From the IMG/VR virus record IMGVR_UViG_3300028735_000016, positions 1-37,375 of that record: a DNA stretch of 37,375 bases; one strand, given 5' to 3'. The stretch is from a virus. The notes under the pieces are model-generated. The model was not told the DNA's origin, did not search any database, and saw only the letters and a list, made by a program, of their open reading frames with translations. The translations under genes were made by a program, and so were the position numbers. Below, in pieces: positions 24,962-32,436 of the stretch (positions within the stretch are counted from its first letter, which is position 1; each line of letters opens with the position of its first letter).

Positions 24962-26214
24962 TGCGTCACCCTCACTAATTCGACATTGGTTAGCGTCCTG
25001 TTCCAATACCTGAACTGCCTGAGCCAGCCGTTGAGCGGCCTAAATCCATCCGGCCTGTTGCCAAGATCAAGGCGATTAATGCCTGACGGCAACGTTGAGC
25101 TACCCATATCTCCGGCGCCGTCGAGAACGCCGTTGGCGGCAAAATAGCTGTTTCCACTCTTATAACGCTGCGCCATTTTGAAGATGGAGTTTTCCGATAT
25201 ATTGCCAAGACCGGCGCCGGAAAATTTGTCCACTCCGCTTATTCTAAATGCGCCTACCGGCTTGCCGTCAGAAACTTGCAGATGATTTCTTATAGTGTTG
25301 TTATTTGAACCATCACTGAAAACAGCCCCCTGCGCATCGTTTGTCCTCCCCTGATATATTCCTTCAACCATAAACGCGCCTTCGCTGGCGCTGAACCATG
25401 GTATTGAGGCAGTATAAAGCGAATCCATCGCCCGCGTAACCGCGCTGCCGCTGGTTACAATAGGGCTTGTCGCAAACGCATTGCTTCCAATGGCCTTTTC
25501 AAGTTGCGGCTGATACAGCCTTACAGTAATATTTATTGCCTGCCCCGTTTGGACATTAAGTTTGAAAAGCGATACAACTACATTAGTGGATGAGTGGGTA
25601 AGCGTGCGGCTATGTTGAATGCGTTGTATAGTAGATGTAGGTGTAAACGCTGAACTGCTGCCGGTTAAATATGTTCCTATCTGCTGTTCATCTATTCCAA
25701 TTGATATTGACGTTATTCCGCTCATGGAGCCGCTGACGAGCTTTACAAAAAACGAAGCCGTCCATTTTTCATCTTTCGCCGCAGACGCGCTGTTGTCGTT
25801 GAAAGTGACGTTGCACATAGTGTTGCTTGCCGTGCCGGAAAAGCTGAGGTCTATATACGGCATACCGTATTCGGTTCCAAGTCCGACTACCTCGCGCGTA
25901 AGACCAGCGTTCTGCCAAGAACTCCAGTAATTTGGCAAATACCATCCGCCGACCGCAGCCCCAACCATGGTCGAATTTTTTATCCTGTTCGTCCGCTGCT
26001 CCTCAATCAGCAAGCCTTTGAGAACTCCGGTCGCGGGGTCGCAATCAAAGCGCGGCGCATTGCTGCTTGCCTGTTGCAACGTTCCGGTGCTGTCGAAGTA
26101 CCACGCGCTTGATGCGCGTGTAAATGTTGTCTGGTTTGGCAGACTGCCAAGAAAGGTCAGATCGACAAGTGGATCTTGTCGGCTATTATATGTATGTAGT
26201 GTGTTTGTCAGCAT
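24958..26214 (-). CDS. Capsid-spike/receptor-binding protein with lectin-like domain
   Basis: This 418-residue protein has an N-terminal block FTRASSAWYFDSTGTLQQAS, then APRFDCDPATGVLKGLLIEEQRTN, the signature region of phage head-spike and tail-spike proteins. A carbohydrate-binding-like beta domain follows, then a LamG/concanavalin-like domain whose end, RPLNGWLRQFRYWNRTLTN, is typical of that fold. It should bind the host surface. It is placed between terminase and portal rather than with the tail genes. The sequence is more GC-rich than its neighbours (40 of 60 bases in 25081-25140; 26 of 60 in 23341-23400), which suggests recent exchange. Confidence 0.8.
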   Translation of the reverse strand: MLTNTLHTYNSRQDPLVDLTFLGSLPNQTTFTRASSAWYFDSTGTLQQASSNAPRFDCDPATGVLKGLLIEEQRTNRIKNSTMVGAAVGGWYLPNYWSSWQNAGLTREVVGLGTEYGMPYIDLSFSGTASNTMCNVTFNDNSASAAKDEKWTASFFVKLVSGSMSGITSISIGIDEQQIGTYLTGSSSAFTPTSTIQRIQHSRTLTHSSTNVVVSLFKLNVQTGQAINITVRLYQPQLEKAIGSNAFATSPIVTSGSAVTRAMDSLYTASIPWFSASEGAFMVEGIYQGRTNDAQGAVFSDGSNNNTIRNHLQVSDGKPVGAFRISGVDKFSGAGLGNISENSIFKMAQRYKSGNSYFAANGVLDGAGDMGSSTLPSGINRLDLGNRPDGFRPLNGWLRQFRYWNRTLTNVELVRVTQ

Positions 26215-26600
26215 TAGACTTGTTTCAGAAGAAGAGTTATTGTTCGCGCTGCATCTTGGGCTACTGGTGTGCCAGAAGTTCCCGAGCGCACCTTTAGATA
26301 CGTAAAGGGATAGAAGTCGAGAGGTGGAATAATAATTGCGCGAGACGCGGCAGCCGCAACAACGTACTCAGTACCACTTCGGTCGTACAGATTATTGAAT
26401 GAGACATTATCATGCGAAACCTGAAAAGTTAAGTTCGCAGTTGTCCACGCTGCTGGCATTACGATACCAACAAGTCTGAAGCCAGACAAAGGAACGCCGG
26501 GCACACCTCCCTGGCCAACATTAACAGCATCCGACAATGACGTACTAATAGCGATTGTCGCATCGACGTGTGATGTGTAAAATTTCTCATTATTTCCCAT
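26214..26600 (-). CDS. Virion surface/decoration-like protein
   Basis: This 128-residue protein is beta-rich (TANLTFQVSHDNVSF, FYPFTYLKVRSG) and resembles small phage structural proteins with a jelly-roll or Ig-like fold. ATG 26600 has AGGAG upstream; its stop overlaps the spike start (TAATG). Probably a partner or base for the adjacent spike, by position. Confidence 0.65.
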   Translation of the reverse strand: MGNNEKFYTSHVDATIAISTSLSDAVNVGQGGVPGVPLSGFRLVGIVMPAAWTTANLTFQVSHDNVSFNNLYDRSGTEYVVAAAASRAIIIPPLDFYPFTYLKVRSGTSGTPVAQDAARTITLLLKQV

Positions 26601-26610
26601 GATCAGTCTC

Positions 26611-26712
26611 CTAACAGCCGAATCGTTTGTTGACAGATTTTGCAAAACGACGAAGCCCTGAATCTTTCTTCTTCGGAACTTTCGTTTTCTTAGGAGCAGT
26701 TTTCTTTTTCAT
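26611..26712 (-). CDS. 33-residue lysine/arginine-rich peptide
   Basis: The product starts MKKKTAPKKTKVPKKKD and ends in SVNKRFGC, extremely basic. AAAGGAG lies 7 nt before ATG 26712, which overlaps the terminase stop as TGATG. Such a peptide would bind DNA or RNA nonspecifically. Its role is unknown; a packaging or capsid-interior peptide is possible. Confidence 0.7.
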   Translation of the reverse strand: MKKKTAPKKTKVPKKKDSGLRRFAKSVNKRFGC

Positions 26713-28007
26713 CACACAACTCCTTTTGGTTTATAATTTATCTTCTTACTCCACGACGTTGACCCCACAATAAGATCAAAGCCAATCGCGAAATAACGAA
26801 ACGAGTCAGCGGCGTGGGATGCCCAGTCATGGAACGGAGTATTCATGAACACTTTTCTCTTTTCATCCCACTTCCGTTTGTAGTTTCTGAGAGCCTCGAG
26901 CCCCATCCTCGTTCTATCAACATCGAACCAACAACGAGGCAGTATCATTCGAACAGCGTTAATCCCCTCGTCAACAGACATAGGTGAAATTATGTGATAT
27001 GTATGCTTCGCAGGAACTTCCAGACTCTGTAATGTAAGAAGACGAGATACCCCTGTTCCTAGTTCTTTTACTTCGATGTCGTGTGGAAAGATGTGGCCAG
27101 CGTAAGTGTAAGGGCGATTCTTCAGCTCCGAAACATACCAAGCAAGACCGACTCCATTGTTTTCCAAGTAGTCGATAACATGGATCTCCCCACCAACAAT
27201 CTGAACAAACCAGATGGCAGTGTCATCCCCAATTCCAAGATCCCAAACAACCCAGACCGCAGATCTCGGTTCCCAAGGAACATTCGTAACCTGTCCTCTT
27301 GATTCAATCGTATCAAGCTCTCTCGAATAGTATGCCCCAATAATAGACCCGGAAAAGCTACATTCATACTCAGCCTCGTACTGTTCGGCTGACATATGAG
27401 CTCGCGCATCGGAAAGCTCGGCTTCGTCAATTAGACCAGTTTCTGATGCCTTGAACAGTCGATAGAACCAATCCGGATCTTTCTTATGCTTTTCAACCAA
27501 GTCAGCGAAATGATTGCGCCCACGGGGTGTTCCGATGAACGTTCCCCAACCCTTTCGATCTGAGAGTGCTGGTCGTATAACTTCAGACCAGGCTCTTGGA
27601 TCTTGGTCGCCGTATTCATCCATGACAACGCCGTCAAGATAAATACCGCGCATACGATCATAGTTATCGGAACCATAAAGCCTAATCCGCGCCGAGTTCG
27701 GAAAGGTGATGAACAGCTCACTCTCATTGACCTTAGTTCCAGGAACACTGAGCCCGTAATACTTAAGATAACTCCAAGCCACGTCCTTCGCTTGAGAGAA
27801 AGTGGGAGCAACGTAAGCATACCGAGGCTCTCGCTTCGTGCACTCTAGTGCTGCCTTCTCAAGATCATTGATACAACCAACGGTCTTACCAAAGCGGCGA
27901 TGAGCTACGATTATAGCCCAACGCTGCTTCCTTTGGTGATACTCAACAAGCTGAGGACGTGGCTTGTAAGGTATTATGACATCTTGAACACCACGTTGCT
28001 CTCTCAT
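26712..28007 (-). CDS. terL: Terminase large subunit
   Basis: This 431-residue packaging ATPase and nuclease has Walker A as AHRRFGKT (K41, T42) and Walker B as VVMDEY (D130, E131). The coupling motif region is GTPRGRNHF. The C-terminal RNase H-like nuclease begins WDLGIGDDTA and has HDIEVKE further on. The R-R-x-G-K-T loop is typical of the P22/Sf6 headful group. ATG 28007 gives the expected N-terminus (GVQDVIIPYKPRP). The sequence upstream of it is open but does not look like protein; no strong ribosome-binding site is seen. Confidence 0.95.
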   Translation of the reverse strand: MREQRGVQDVIIPYKPRPQLVEYHQRKQRWAIIVAHRRFGKTVGCINDLEKAALECTKREPRYAYVAPTFSQAKDVAWSYLKYYGLSVPGTKVNESELFITFPNSARIRLYGSDNYDRMRGIYLDGVVMDEYGDQDPRAWSEVIRPALSDRKGWGTFIGTPRGRNHFADLVEKHKKDPDWFYRLFKASETGLIDEAELSDARAHMSAEQYEAEYECSFSGSIIGAYYSRELDTIESRGQVTNVPWEPRSAVWVVWDLGIGDDTAIWFVQIVGGEIHVIDYLENNGVGLAWYVSELKNRPYTYAGHIFPHDIEVKELGTGVSRLLTLQSLEVPAKHTYHIISPMSVDEGINAVRMILPRCWFDVDRTRMGLEALRNYKRKWDEKRKVFMNTPFHDWASHAADSFRYFAIGFDLIVGSTSWSKKINYKPKGVV

Positions 28008-28140
28008 AACATTCAAACTTATCGGTTCTGTTGAACAAAGATATAGTCGGCAGCGATACTTTACACAGCCGTAGTACAAGTCATGACTTCAACGATAGCC
28101 ATTAGTCATCGCCCTTGTGAGATGTAAACAAGGGGCTCGT
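28008..28140. other. Gap between terminase genes
   Basis: This 133-base stretch holds no clear gene. Read leftward it has a small inverted pair, CCCTTGT and ACAAGGG, within 28115-28136 without a T run, and a 13-codon frame starting at ATGGCTATCG that lacks support. It could be a leader region or a packaging signal; neither is shown. Confidence 0.4.
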
Positions 28141-28407
28141 CTATTTCTCCCACGAAATTCTTAACGTGTGAGGAATTGGGTTCTCAGGATCTCCGGTCAC
28201 AGCCTGCGCCGGTTTACCATGCGCGCGATCGAGGAGTTCTTTCGCAGCAAGAATCCTATTTCCTTCATTCTTTGACTTTTTTACAATATTAATAAGACAG
28301 AGAAGAGCATCAGTCGTGTAAATTGCTGCGAGACTCTTTATGTCGGTTCTCTTCGAGAGTGCGCCTATTGGGCGACCTACTCCGCGTTTGGGGACACCGC
28401 TTGTCAT
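28141..28407 (-). CDS. terS: Probable small terminase subunit
   Basis: This is an 88-residue basic protein. GVGRPIGALSKRT is an AT-hook-like GRP start, followed by a helical middle and AAKELLDRAHGKPAQAV, a pattern common in small terminase-like proteins next to terL. It is shorter than most TerS proteins, so oligomerisation may rely on the helical middle. The assignment comes from pattern plus position directly before terL. Confidence 0.65.
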   Translation of the reverse strand: MTSGVPKRGVGRPIGALSKRTDIKSLAAIYTTDALLCLINIVKKSKNEGNRILAAKELLDRAHGKPAQAVTGDPENPIPHTLRISWEK

Positions 28408-28430
28408 GGCAGATAATCCATATTGTTGTT

Positions 28431-28463
28431 AGAAAAAAGAGACTTAACCAGATTCTGATGAAG
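28431..28463 (-). terminator. Weak terminator or attenuator after nusG-like gene
   Basis: Read leftward, CTTCATCAG pairs with CTGGTTAAG across a 3-base loop (28443-28463; one mismatch and one G-T pair) and runs into TCTCTTTTTTCT (28431-28442). It starts directly after the NusG-like stop codon and before the terminase genes, a sensible target for an antiterminator. Confidence 0.5.
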
Positions 28464-29006
28464 CTACCGCCGAGCCCTGTCTGATGACTCTGAGACAGGG
28501 GTCACTGAAGCTGGGCTCAAGGTTACCTTAACCTGGCGAGAAAGTAAAGATAAAAGTAATGTCACCCTCTTCTGACCACTCTGTACGCAAATTCCTTGCA
28601 TTCCCTTGAACTTTCCATCCGTAATCAAGAGCTTTGTCCCCGGCGCATACTCTTCAAGAACACTGAACCCGTCATCGTAATTAATCAGCCCATTCGAATT
28701 AGAAGAAGCCATCATGTTCTCCACAAAGCCAATAGGAAGCGCGGAAACTCTTTCTTCTGTGGCGGTCACAAGCTGTAACACTCCTCGAGTGCTGCACACA
28801 GCTTTCCATCTGTCTATCTCAACATCGAAAGCTGTGAACATGTAGGATGGAAAGAAGGGAAGAACGCGCATTACAACGACTCCTCTTCTTACACCTCTAG
28901 AGAGGTATTGAGGAACGAACGTTTTAAATCCTTGTCTATTCAGCTGTTCAGCAGCATAGGATTCAAGGTTTGTTTTTGTCTGAACGACATACCAACGGAG
29001 GGCCAT
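28464..29006 (-). CDS. NusG/RfaH-like transcription antitermination protein
   Basis: This is a 180-residue protein. The N-terminal NGN domain is clear: WYVVQTKTNLESYAAEQL, GFKTFVPQY, RVLPFFPSYMFTAFD, and RGVLQLV. The C-terminal KOW region reads PGTKLLITDGKFKGMQG, then RVTLLLSLLSRQVKVTL. NusG-family proteins ride on RNA polymerase; specialised paralogues such as RfaH suppress pausing and termination in chosen operons. As first gene of the late operon with a weak terminator right behind it, it probably promotes reading into the 20-kb structural operon. ATG 29006 follows GGGGAGG. Confidence 0.9.
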   Translation of the reverse strand: MALRWYVVQTKTNLESYAAEQLNRQGFKTFVPQYLSRGVRRGVVVMRVLPFFPSYMFTAFDVEIDRWKAVCSTRGVLQLVTATEERVSALPIGFVENMMASSNSNGLINYDDGFSVLEEYAPGTKLLITDGKFKGMQGICVQSGQKRVTLLLSLLSRQVKVTLSPASVTPVSESSDRARR

Positions 29007-29060
29007 GAAACCTCCCCATGATGAGAGCAGTGCATTCAGTATAAAGCAGCATTACAAATA

Positions 29061-29089
29061 TTTATATAGAATAATAAGCACATCCCCAA
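29061..29089 (-). promoter_or_regulatory. Possible late leftward promoter
   Basis: On the minus strand TTGGGG (29084-29089) is followed, after 17 bases, by TATAAA (29061-29066). It lies about 55 bases before the NusG-like gene and next to iterons at 29105-29124. The -35 match is poor. Confidence 0.35.
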
Positions 29090-29104
29090 CCCCGACGATT
29101 TGCT

Positions 29105-29360
29105 CATCTGAAACCATCTGAAACGGAAATGTTCCATTATTATCAATAACTTAACACGCATCCGTTTCGCTGTTTCAGATATTCGGACTTTTCCCAAACC
29201 TTGTATTGGCTCCAGTTACAAACGTTAACGTATGTATCTTAGATCTACACTAATTATAATAAATTATCTGAAACAGTGAAACAGAATCATATAACATATT
29301 GATTTTATTATAAAAAGTCCGTTTCAGATCATCTGAAACCATCTGAAACGATCTGAAACG
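29105..29360. repeat. 10-bp iteron array around AT-rich segment: candidate origin/control region
   Basis: Eight copies of ATCTGAAAC (or its complement) occur: 29105, 29115, 29172 (inverted), 29265, 29321 (inverted), 29330, 29340 and 29350. The tandem copies are exactly 10 bp apart, about one helical turn. Both clusters are followed by similar sequence (GG-A-TGTT-CC, CCATTA, AACACGCA), making an imperfect long direct repeat of about 55-65 bp. Between them lies a very AT-rich stretch (about 29225-29320). Position beside the primase-helicase gene and between divergent operons suits a replication origin or operators for a phage regulator. Confidence 0.75.
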
Positions 29361-29427
29361 GATGTTTCCCCCCTTCCATTAATAGAAAAACACGCAACTA
29401 CTTAACATGAAAGGAAAATAAAACTTC

Positions 29428-29456
29428 TTTACAATGGTGTAATTTTAGGCTTTACT
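29428..29456 (+). promoter_or_regulatory. Promoter-like element B
   Basis: TTTACA (29428-29433), then TAATTTTAGGC, then TTTACT (29451-29456). It matches elements C and E across the whole 29 bases. Here no -10 box follows the second TTTAC; instead TTTACT could itself be a -10 at 17-base spacing. It would drive the primase-helicase gene through a leader of about 140 bases. Confidence 0.5.
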
Positions 29457-29476
29457 TCTGCCCCGAGAAGCGCAGC

Positions 29477-29498
29477 GGCGGCGAACCGTCCTTTTTTT
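29477..29498 (+). terminator. Leader hairpin with T run, possible attenuator
   Basis: GGCGG-CGAA-CCGTC (29477-29490) forms a 5-bp stem, followed by C and seven T (29492-29498), between element B and the primase-helicase start. Further on, GGAGC at 29503 and at 29533 could compete for GCTCC at 29521-29525. The stem is short, so function is uncertain. Confidence 0.4.
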
Positions 29499-29598
29499 GG
29501 GGGGAGCTAGACTTTTCACTGCTCCATATTTCGGAGCTGTGTAGGTTGGCGAAGTGCGCTTCTCACCTTATCTCTTGCCTCGCACATAGAGAGCTTTC

Positions 29599-31623
29599 AT
29601 GCCGGAAAGATTCCCCCCTTCGCTCAGAGAAAAGTATATACAAAAACTTAAATCCTCAGGTCTATCCTTAAAAGAAGCGAAGAAGTTGGGATGCCAGCTT
29701 CTTACAGCTGAACAGACACATAAGCTTGGTCACAAGAAAGTTCCTTGCTTCAAGCTGCCTTATTTCGATCTGAACGGCAAGCAAACAAAGTTCTACCGTA
29801 TTCGGTATCTCGAAGGAACACGAAAAGGGCTGATGAAGCAAACAGACGCGAAGGATCAGAGGTACGACCAACCAGCAAAGACAACAACCGAGATATATTT
29901 CCCTCCTCTGATGAAGATGCTTTGGGCTGAGTACGCAAAGGCAGAGGCCCCACTTATCATAACAGAGGGCGAACTGAAGGCAGCTTGCGCAACCAAGAAC
30001 GGATACCCTGCTATAGGTCTTGGTGGAGTGTGGTGTTTCTGTTCAAGGAAGAATGGGATTCCATTACTGCCTGTTCTTTCAACCTTTGAGTATACAGGAA
30101 GAAAGGTGTACATTATTTTTGACAGCGACGCTGCAACAAATCCTCAAGTTGCGGCTGCAGAGAATGCTTTGTGTCAGGAGCTGTTGAAGCTGAAGGCCGA
30201 GCCGTTCATAGTTAGGCTCCCCGCTCTAGGCGGGCAGAAAACGGGCCTGGACGACTACTTAGTGCAGAAGAGCGATGGCGAGTTTAGAGCGCTCCTTGAA
30301 GAAGCGGAGCCGTTTAAGTTGTCAGCAGAGTTACATCGACTGAATGAAGAAGTTATTTACATAGAGAACCCTTCTCTAATACTAAGGTACGCTGACAACT
30401 ATAAAATGAGTGTGGCGACATTTAAGAACGAGGTGTACGCAGACCGCACCTTTATTGATTTTAGGGGAGAGCGACCAAAGACTGTAAAGACAGCTGAAGA
30501 ATGGATACGGTGGCCGGGGCGCGCAAAGGCTAACAAGTTTGTGTATGAGCCGGGCCAGCCTAAGTTGATAGAGGGCAAGTTCATCAACATGTGGCAAGGG
30601 CTGCCTTACGAGCCGAAAAAGGGGGACATAACGCCCTGGAACACACTGATGGAGTATGTGTTTAAAGAAGACAAGGCGGCGAGAAAGTGGTTCGAACAAT
30701 GGTGCGCATATCCGCTACAGAATCTTGGCGCGAAGTTGTTTACGGCTGTAGTCATGTGGAGCGTGAAGACTGGGACGGGAAAGACACTTATAGGGCACAC
30801 TTTACAAAGATTGTACGGGCGGGACAACTCGATTTTGATACGAAAGCGCGACTTGACCTCTGGTAACAACTCGTTCGCTGAGAATAAGCAGTTTGCGCTC
30901 GGAGAAGAAATTACTGGGGACGAACGACGCAGTCTTGTAGATGACTTAAAGACACTCATTACCAACGAAGAGCTGAGGATCAATATAAAGTATGTGCCGG
31001 AGTACACCATAAGGAGCTGCATAAATTACTATTTCACTTCTAACAACCCAGATGCTTTCTTTCTTGACGAGGCTGACCGAAGATTTTTCGTTCAGGAGAT
31101 TGTTGGAGACCCATTGGAAAAGTCGTTTTATACGCAAGAGTTCGATCCTTGGTACAAGAGTGACGACATAGCTGCGCTGCTTTATTACTTCATGAACATT
31201 GATCTGAGCGGGTTCGATCCGCGGGACCACGCGCCGATGACACGAGCGAAGGAGGAAATGATAGAGCACAGTCGCAGTGTTCTGAGTAACTGGGTTCACA
31301 AGCTACGGACGAACCCCAGTTCGGTGTTGCGCGTGAACGATAAAGAAATAACAGCCAAGCTGTGGACAACGGAAGACCTATTAACTATCTTTGATCCGGA
31401 GGGGAAGAGCAGAGTAGGTGTTCGGGGCATGTCGGTTGAGCTTAAGCGCAACGGGTTCGAGAAGGCCAACGGAGGAATGGGGTGCCGCACGACAAAGGGG
31501 CAAACACGGCTATGGATTGTGGGGGATTCTAGACCGCTGCGTGGGCTGACTGGCGGGGAGCTGGGCAAGCTTTATGACGAGGAGCGTAAAGCGATGACAA
31601 AGGAACCAAAGTATGCTAAGTGA
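29599..31623 (+). CDS. Primase-helicase (TOPRIM-like DUF3854 plus D5/SF3 helicase)
   Basis: This is a 674-residue bifunctional replication protein. The N-terminal half has a TOPRIM-like site: ITEGE with E123, FDSDA with D175 and D177, and KTGLDDYL near 214-221. The C-terminal half is a superfamily-3 helicase with Walker A KTGTGKT (K395, T396), an acidic GEE at 435-437, and FTSNNPDAF as sensor region, followed by R-F at the arginine finger region. It should unwind and prime at the adjacent iteron region. The ribosome-binding site before ATG 29599 is weak (AGAGAG). Confidence 0.92.
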   Translation: MPERFPPSLREKYIQKLKSSGLSLKEAKKLGCQLLTAEQTHKLGHKKVPCFKLPYFDLNGKQTKFYRIRYLEGTRKGLMKQTDAKDQRYDQPAKTTTEIYFPPLMKMLWAEYAKAEAPLIITEGELKAACATKNGYPAIGLGGVWCFCSRKNGIPLLPVLSTFEYTGRKVYIIFDSDAATNPQVAAAENALCQELLKLKAEPFIVRLPALGGQKTGLDDYLVQKSDGEFRALLEEAEPFKLSAELHRLNEEVIYIENPSLILRYADNYKMSVATFKNEVYADRTFIDFRGERPKTVKTAEEWIRWPGRAKANKFVYEPGQPKLIEGKFINMWQGLPYEPKKGDITPWNTLMEYVFKEDKAARKWFEQWCAYPLQNLGAKLFTAVVMWSVKTGTGKTLIGHTLQRLYGRDNSILIRKRDLTSGNNSFAENKQFALGEEITGDERRSLVDDLKTLITNEELRINIKYVPEYTIRSCINYYFTSNNPDAFFLDEADRRFFVQEIVGDPLEKSFYTQEFDPWYKSDDIAALLYYFMNIDLSGFDPRDHAPMTRAKEEMIEHSRSVLSNWVHKLRTNPSSVLRVNDKEITAKLWTTEDLLTIFDPEGKSRVGVRGMSVELKRNGFEKANGGMGCRTTKGQTRLWIVGDSRPLRGLTGGELGKLYDEERKAMTKEPKYAK

Positions 31624-31645
31624 CTGCAGCAATGAAGATTTATCT

Positions 31646-31697
31646 TTTGTAATGGCATAGTTTTGGGCTTTACAACTTGGAAAAAGGGGAGTATGCT
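31646..31697 (+). promoter_or_regulatory. Promoter-like element C
   Basis: ATAGTTTTGGGC leads into TTTACA (31669-31674), a 17-base spacer, and TATGCT (31692-31697). The upstream part from 31646 (TTTGTAATGGCATAG) aligns with element B. It would drive the small-gene cluster from 31731. Confidence 0.6.
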
Positions 31698-31730
31698 TTT
31701 TGTAGGTTAACCACTAACTAGGAGGTCGTT

Positions 31731-31922
31731 ATGGTTGATGGTGTACCAAGCTTTCAGTTTGGTTGGCGGGATCCTTTTTCTCTTGTCACTGAATTCTCTG
31801 TTCAGGAAATAGACGAAGTTCTCGATGATCTAGCACGAACTTTGTCAGCAGCGAAGGATCAGAATAAGTTGGCGGTGAAGAAGAAACAGTATTCAGGGGC
31901 GAGACAATCGTGGTACAAGTAA
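31731..31922 (+). CDS. Small hypothetical protein
   Basis: This is a 63-residue protein with an acidic helix (VQEIDEVLDDLARTL) and a basic C-terminus. A perfect AGGAGG lies 6 nt before ATG 31731. First gene after element C. No family recognised. Confidence 0.75.
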   Translation: MVDGVPSFQFGWRDPFSLVTEFSVQEIDEVLDDLARTLSAAKDQNKLAVKKKQYSGARQSWYK

Positions 31923-32065
31923 CAGCGGATCCCGCTGAGAAGATAGCCCGAAGGTGTTGCGAGCTTTTGGGCTATCAATCTCTTCCAATCTCTCTTCCAT
32001 GGAGAAAGATGAAAGAGAAAGAAGTAACAGAAGAAGTGAAAACAGAAGAAGGAGAGCGGCGATGA
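31910..32065 (+). CDS. Small hypothetical protein, GTG start
   Basis: This 51-residue frame starts VVQVTADPAEKIARRCCELL and ends in a Glu/Lys-rich tail. GTG 31910 overlaps the previous gene by 13 nt, with AGGGGCGAG upstream; the end overlaps the next gene as ATGA. The two overlaps suggest a real coupled gene, but the start could be a later codon. Confidence 0.5.
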   Translation: MVQVTADPAEKIARRCCELLGYQSLPISLPWRKMKEKEVTEEVKTEEGERR

Positions 32066-32412
32066 GCATCAATATCGAAGAGCTGACAATCGGAGAAGCA
32101 AGAAAGCTTGCCAGTCTATTCTATTCAAAGACTACTAACATCGTGGATGACGCACACTGGAAAGTCGGAAAGTGTTATCTGATTCGCACCGTAACAATGA
32201 TCCAGACAGGTCGCTTGATTAAAGTGACTGATAAAGAACTTGTCATCGAAGATGCAGCTTGGATCGCGGACACGGGGCGTTTTTCAGACGCGCTTGTCTC
32301 CCTCAATTTCGAAGAGGTAGAACCTTTCCCCGATGGCATGGTTATAATCGGCAGAGGCGCAATTATTGATGCTGTGCAAATCAGCGAGACACAACGGAAG
32401 AAGAAGCAATGA
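32062..32412 (+). CDS. Hypothetical protein
   Basis: This 116-residue protein has a helical N-terminus (GEARKLASLFYSK) and a beta-barrel-like core (GKCYLIRTVTMIQTGRLIKV, KELVIEDAAWIADTGRF). The SH3-like pattern resembles small phage proteins of unknown role. AAGGAGAG before ATG 32062 makes this a better start than 31954. It ends directly before the repeat region. Confidence 0.75.
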   Translation: MSINIEELTIGEARKLASLFYSKTTNIVDDAHWKVGKCYLIRTVTMIQTGRLIKVTDKELVIEDAAWIADTGRFSDALVSLNFEEVEPFPDGMVIIGRGAIIDAVQISETQRKKKQ

Positions 32413-32436
32413 ACGGCGCGATTATGCGAGTGGGGC

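Noticed and set aside
28008-28140. tRNA gene or small gene between the terminase subunits
   Set aside because: No cloverleaf with a T-arm could be built, and the 13-codon frame has no ribosome-binding site.
29105-29360. CRISPR array in the iteron region
   Set aside because: The repeats are only 10 bp, adjacent or irregularly spaced, and in both orientations; they fit iterons or operators.
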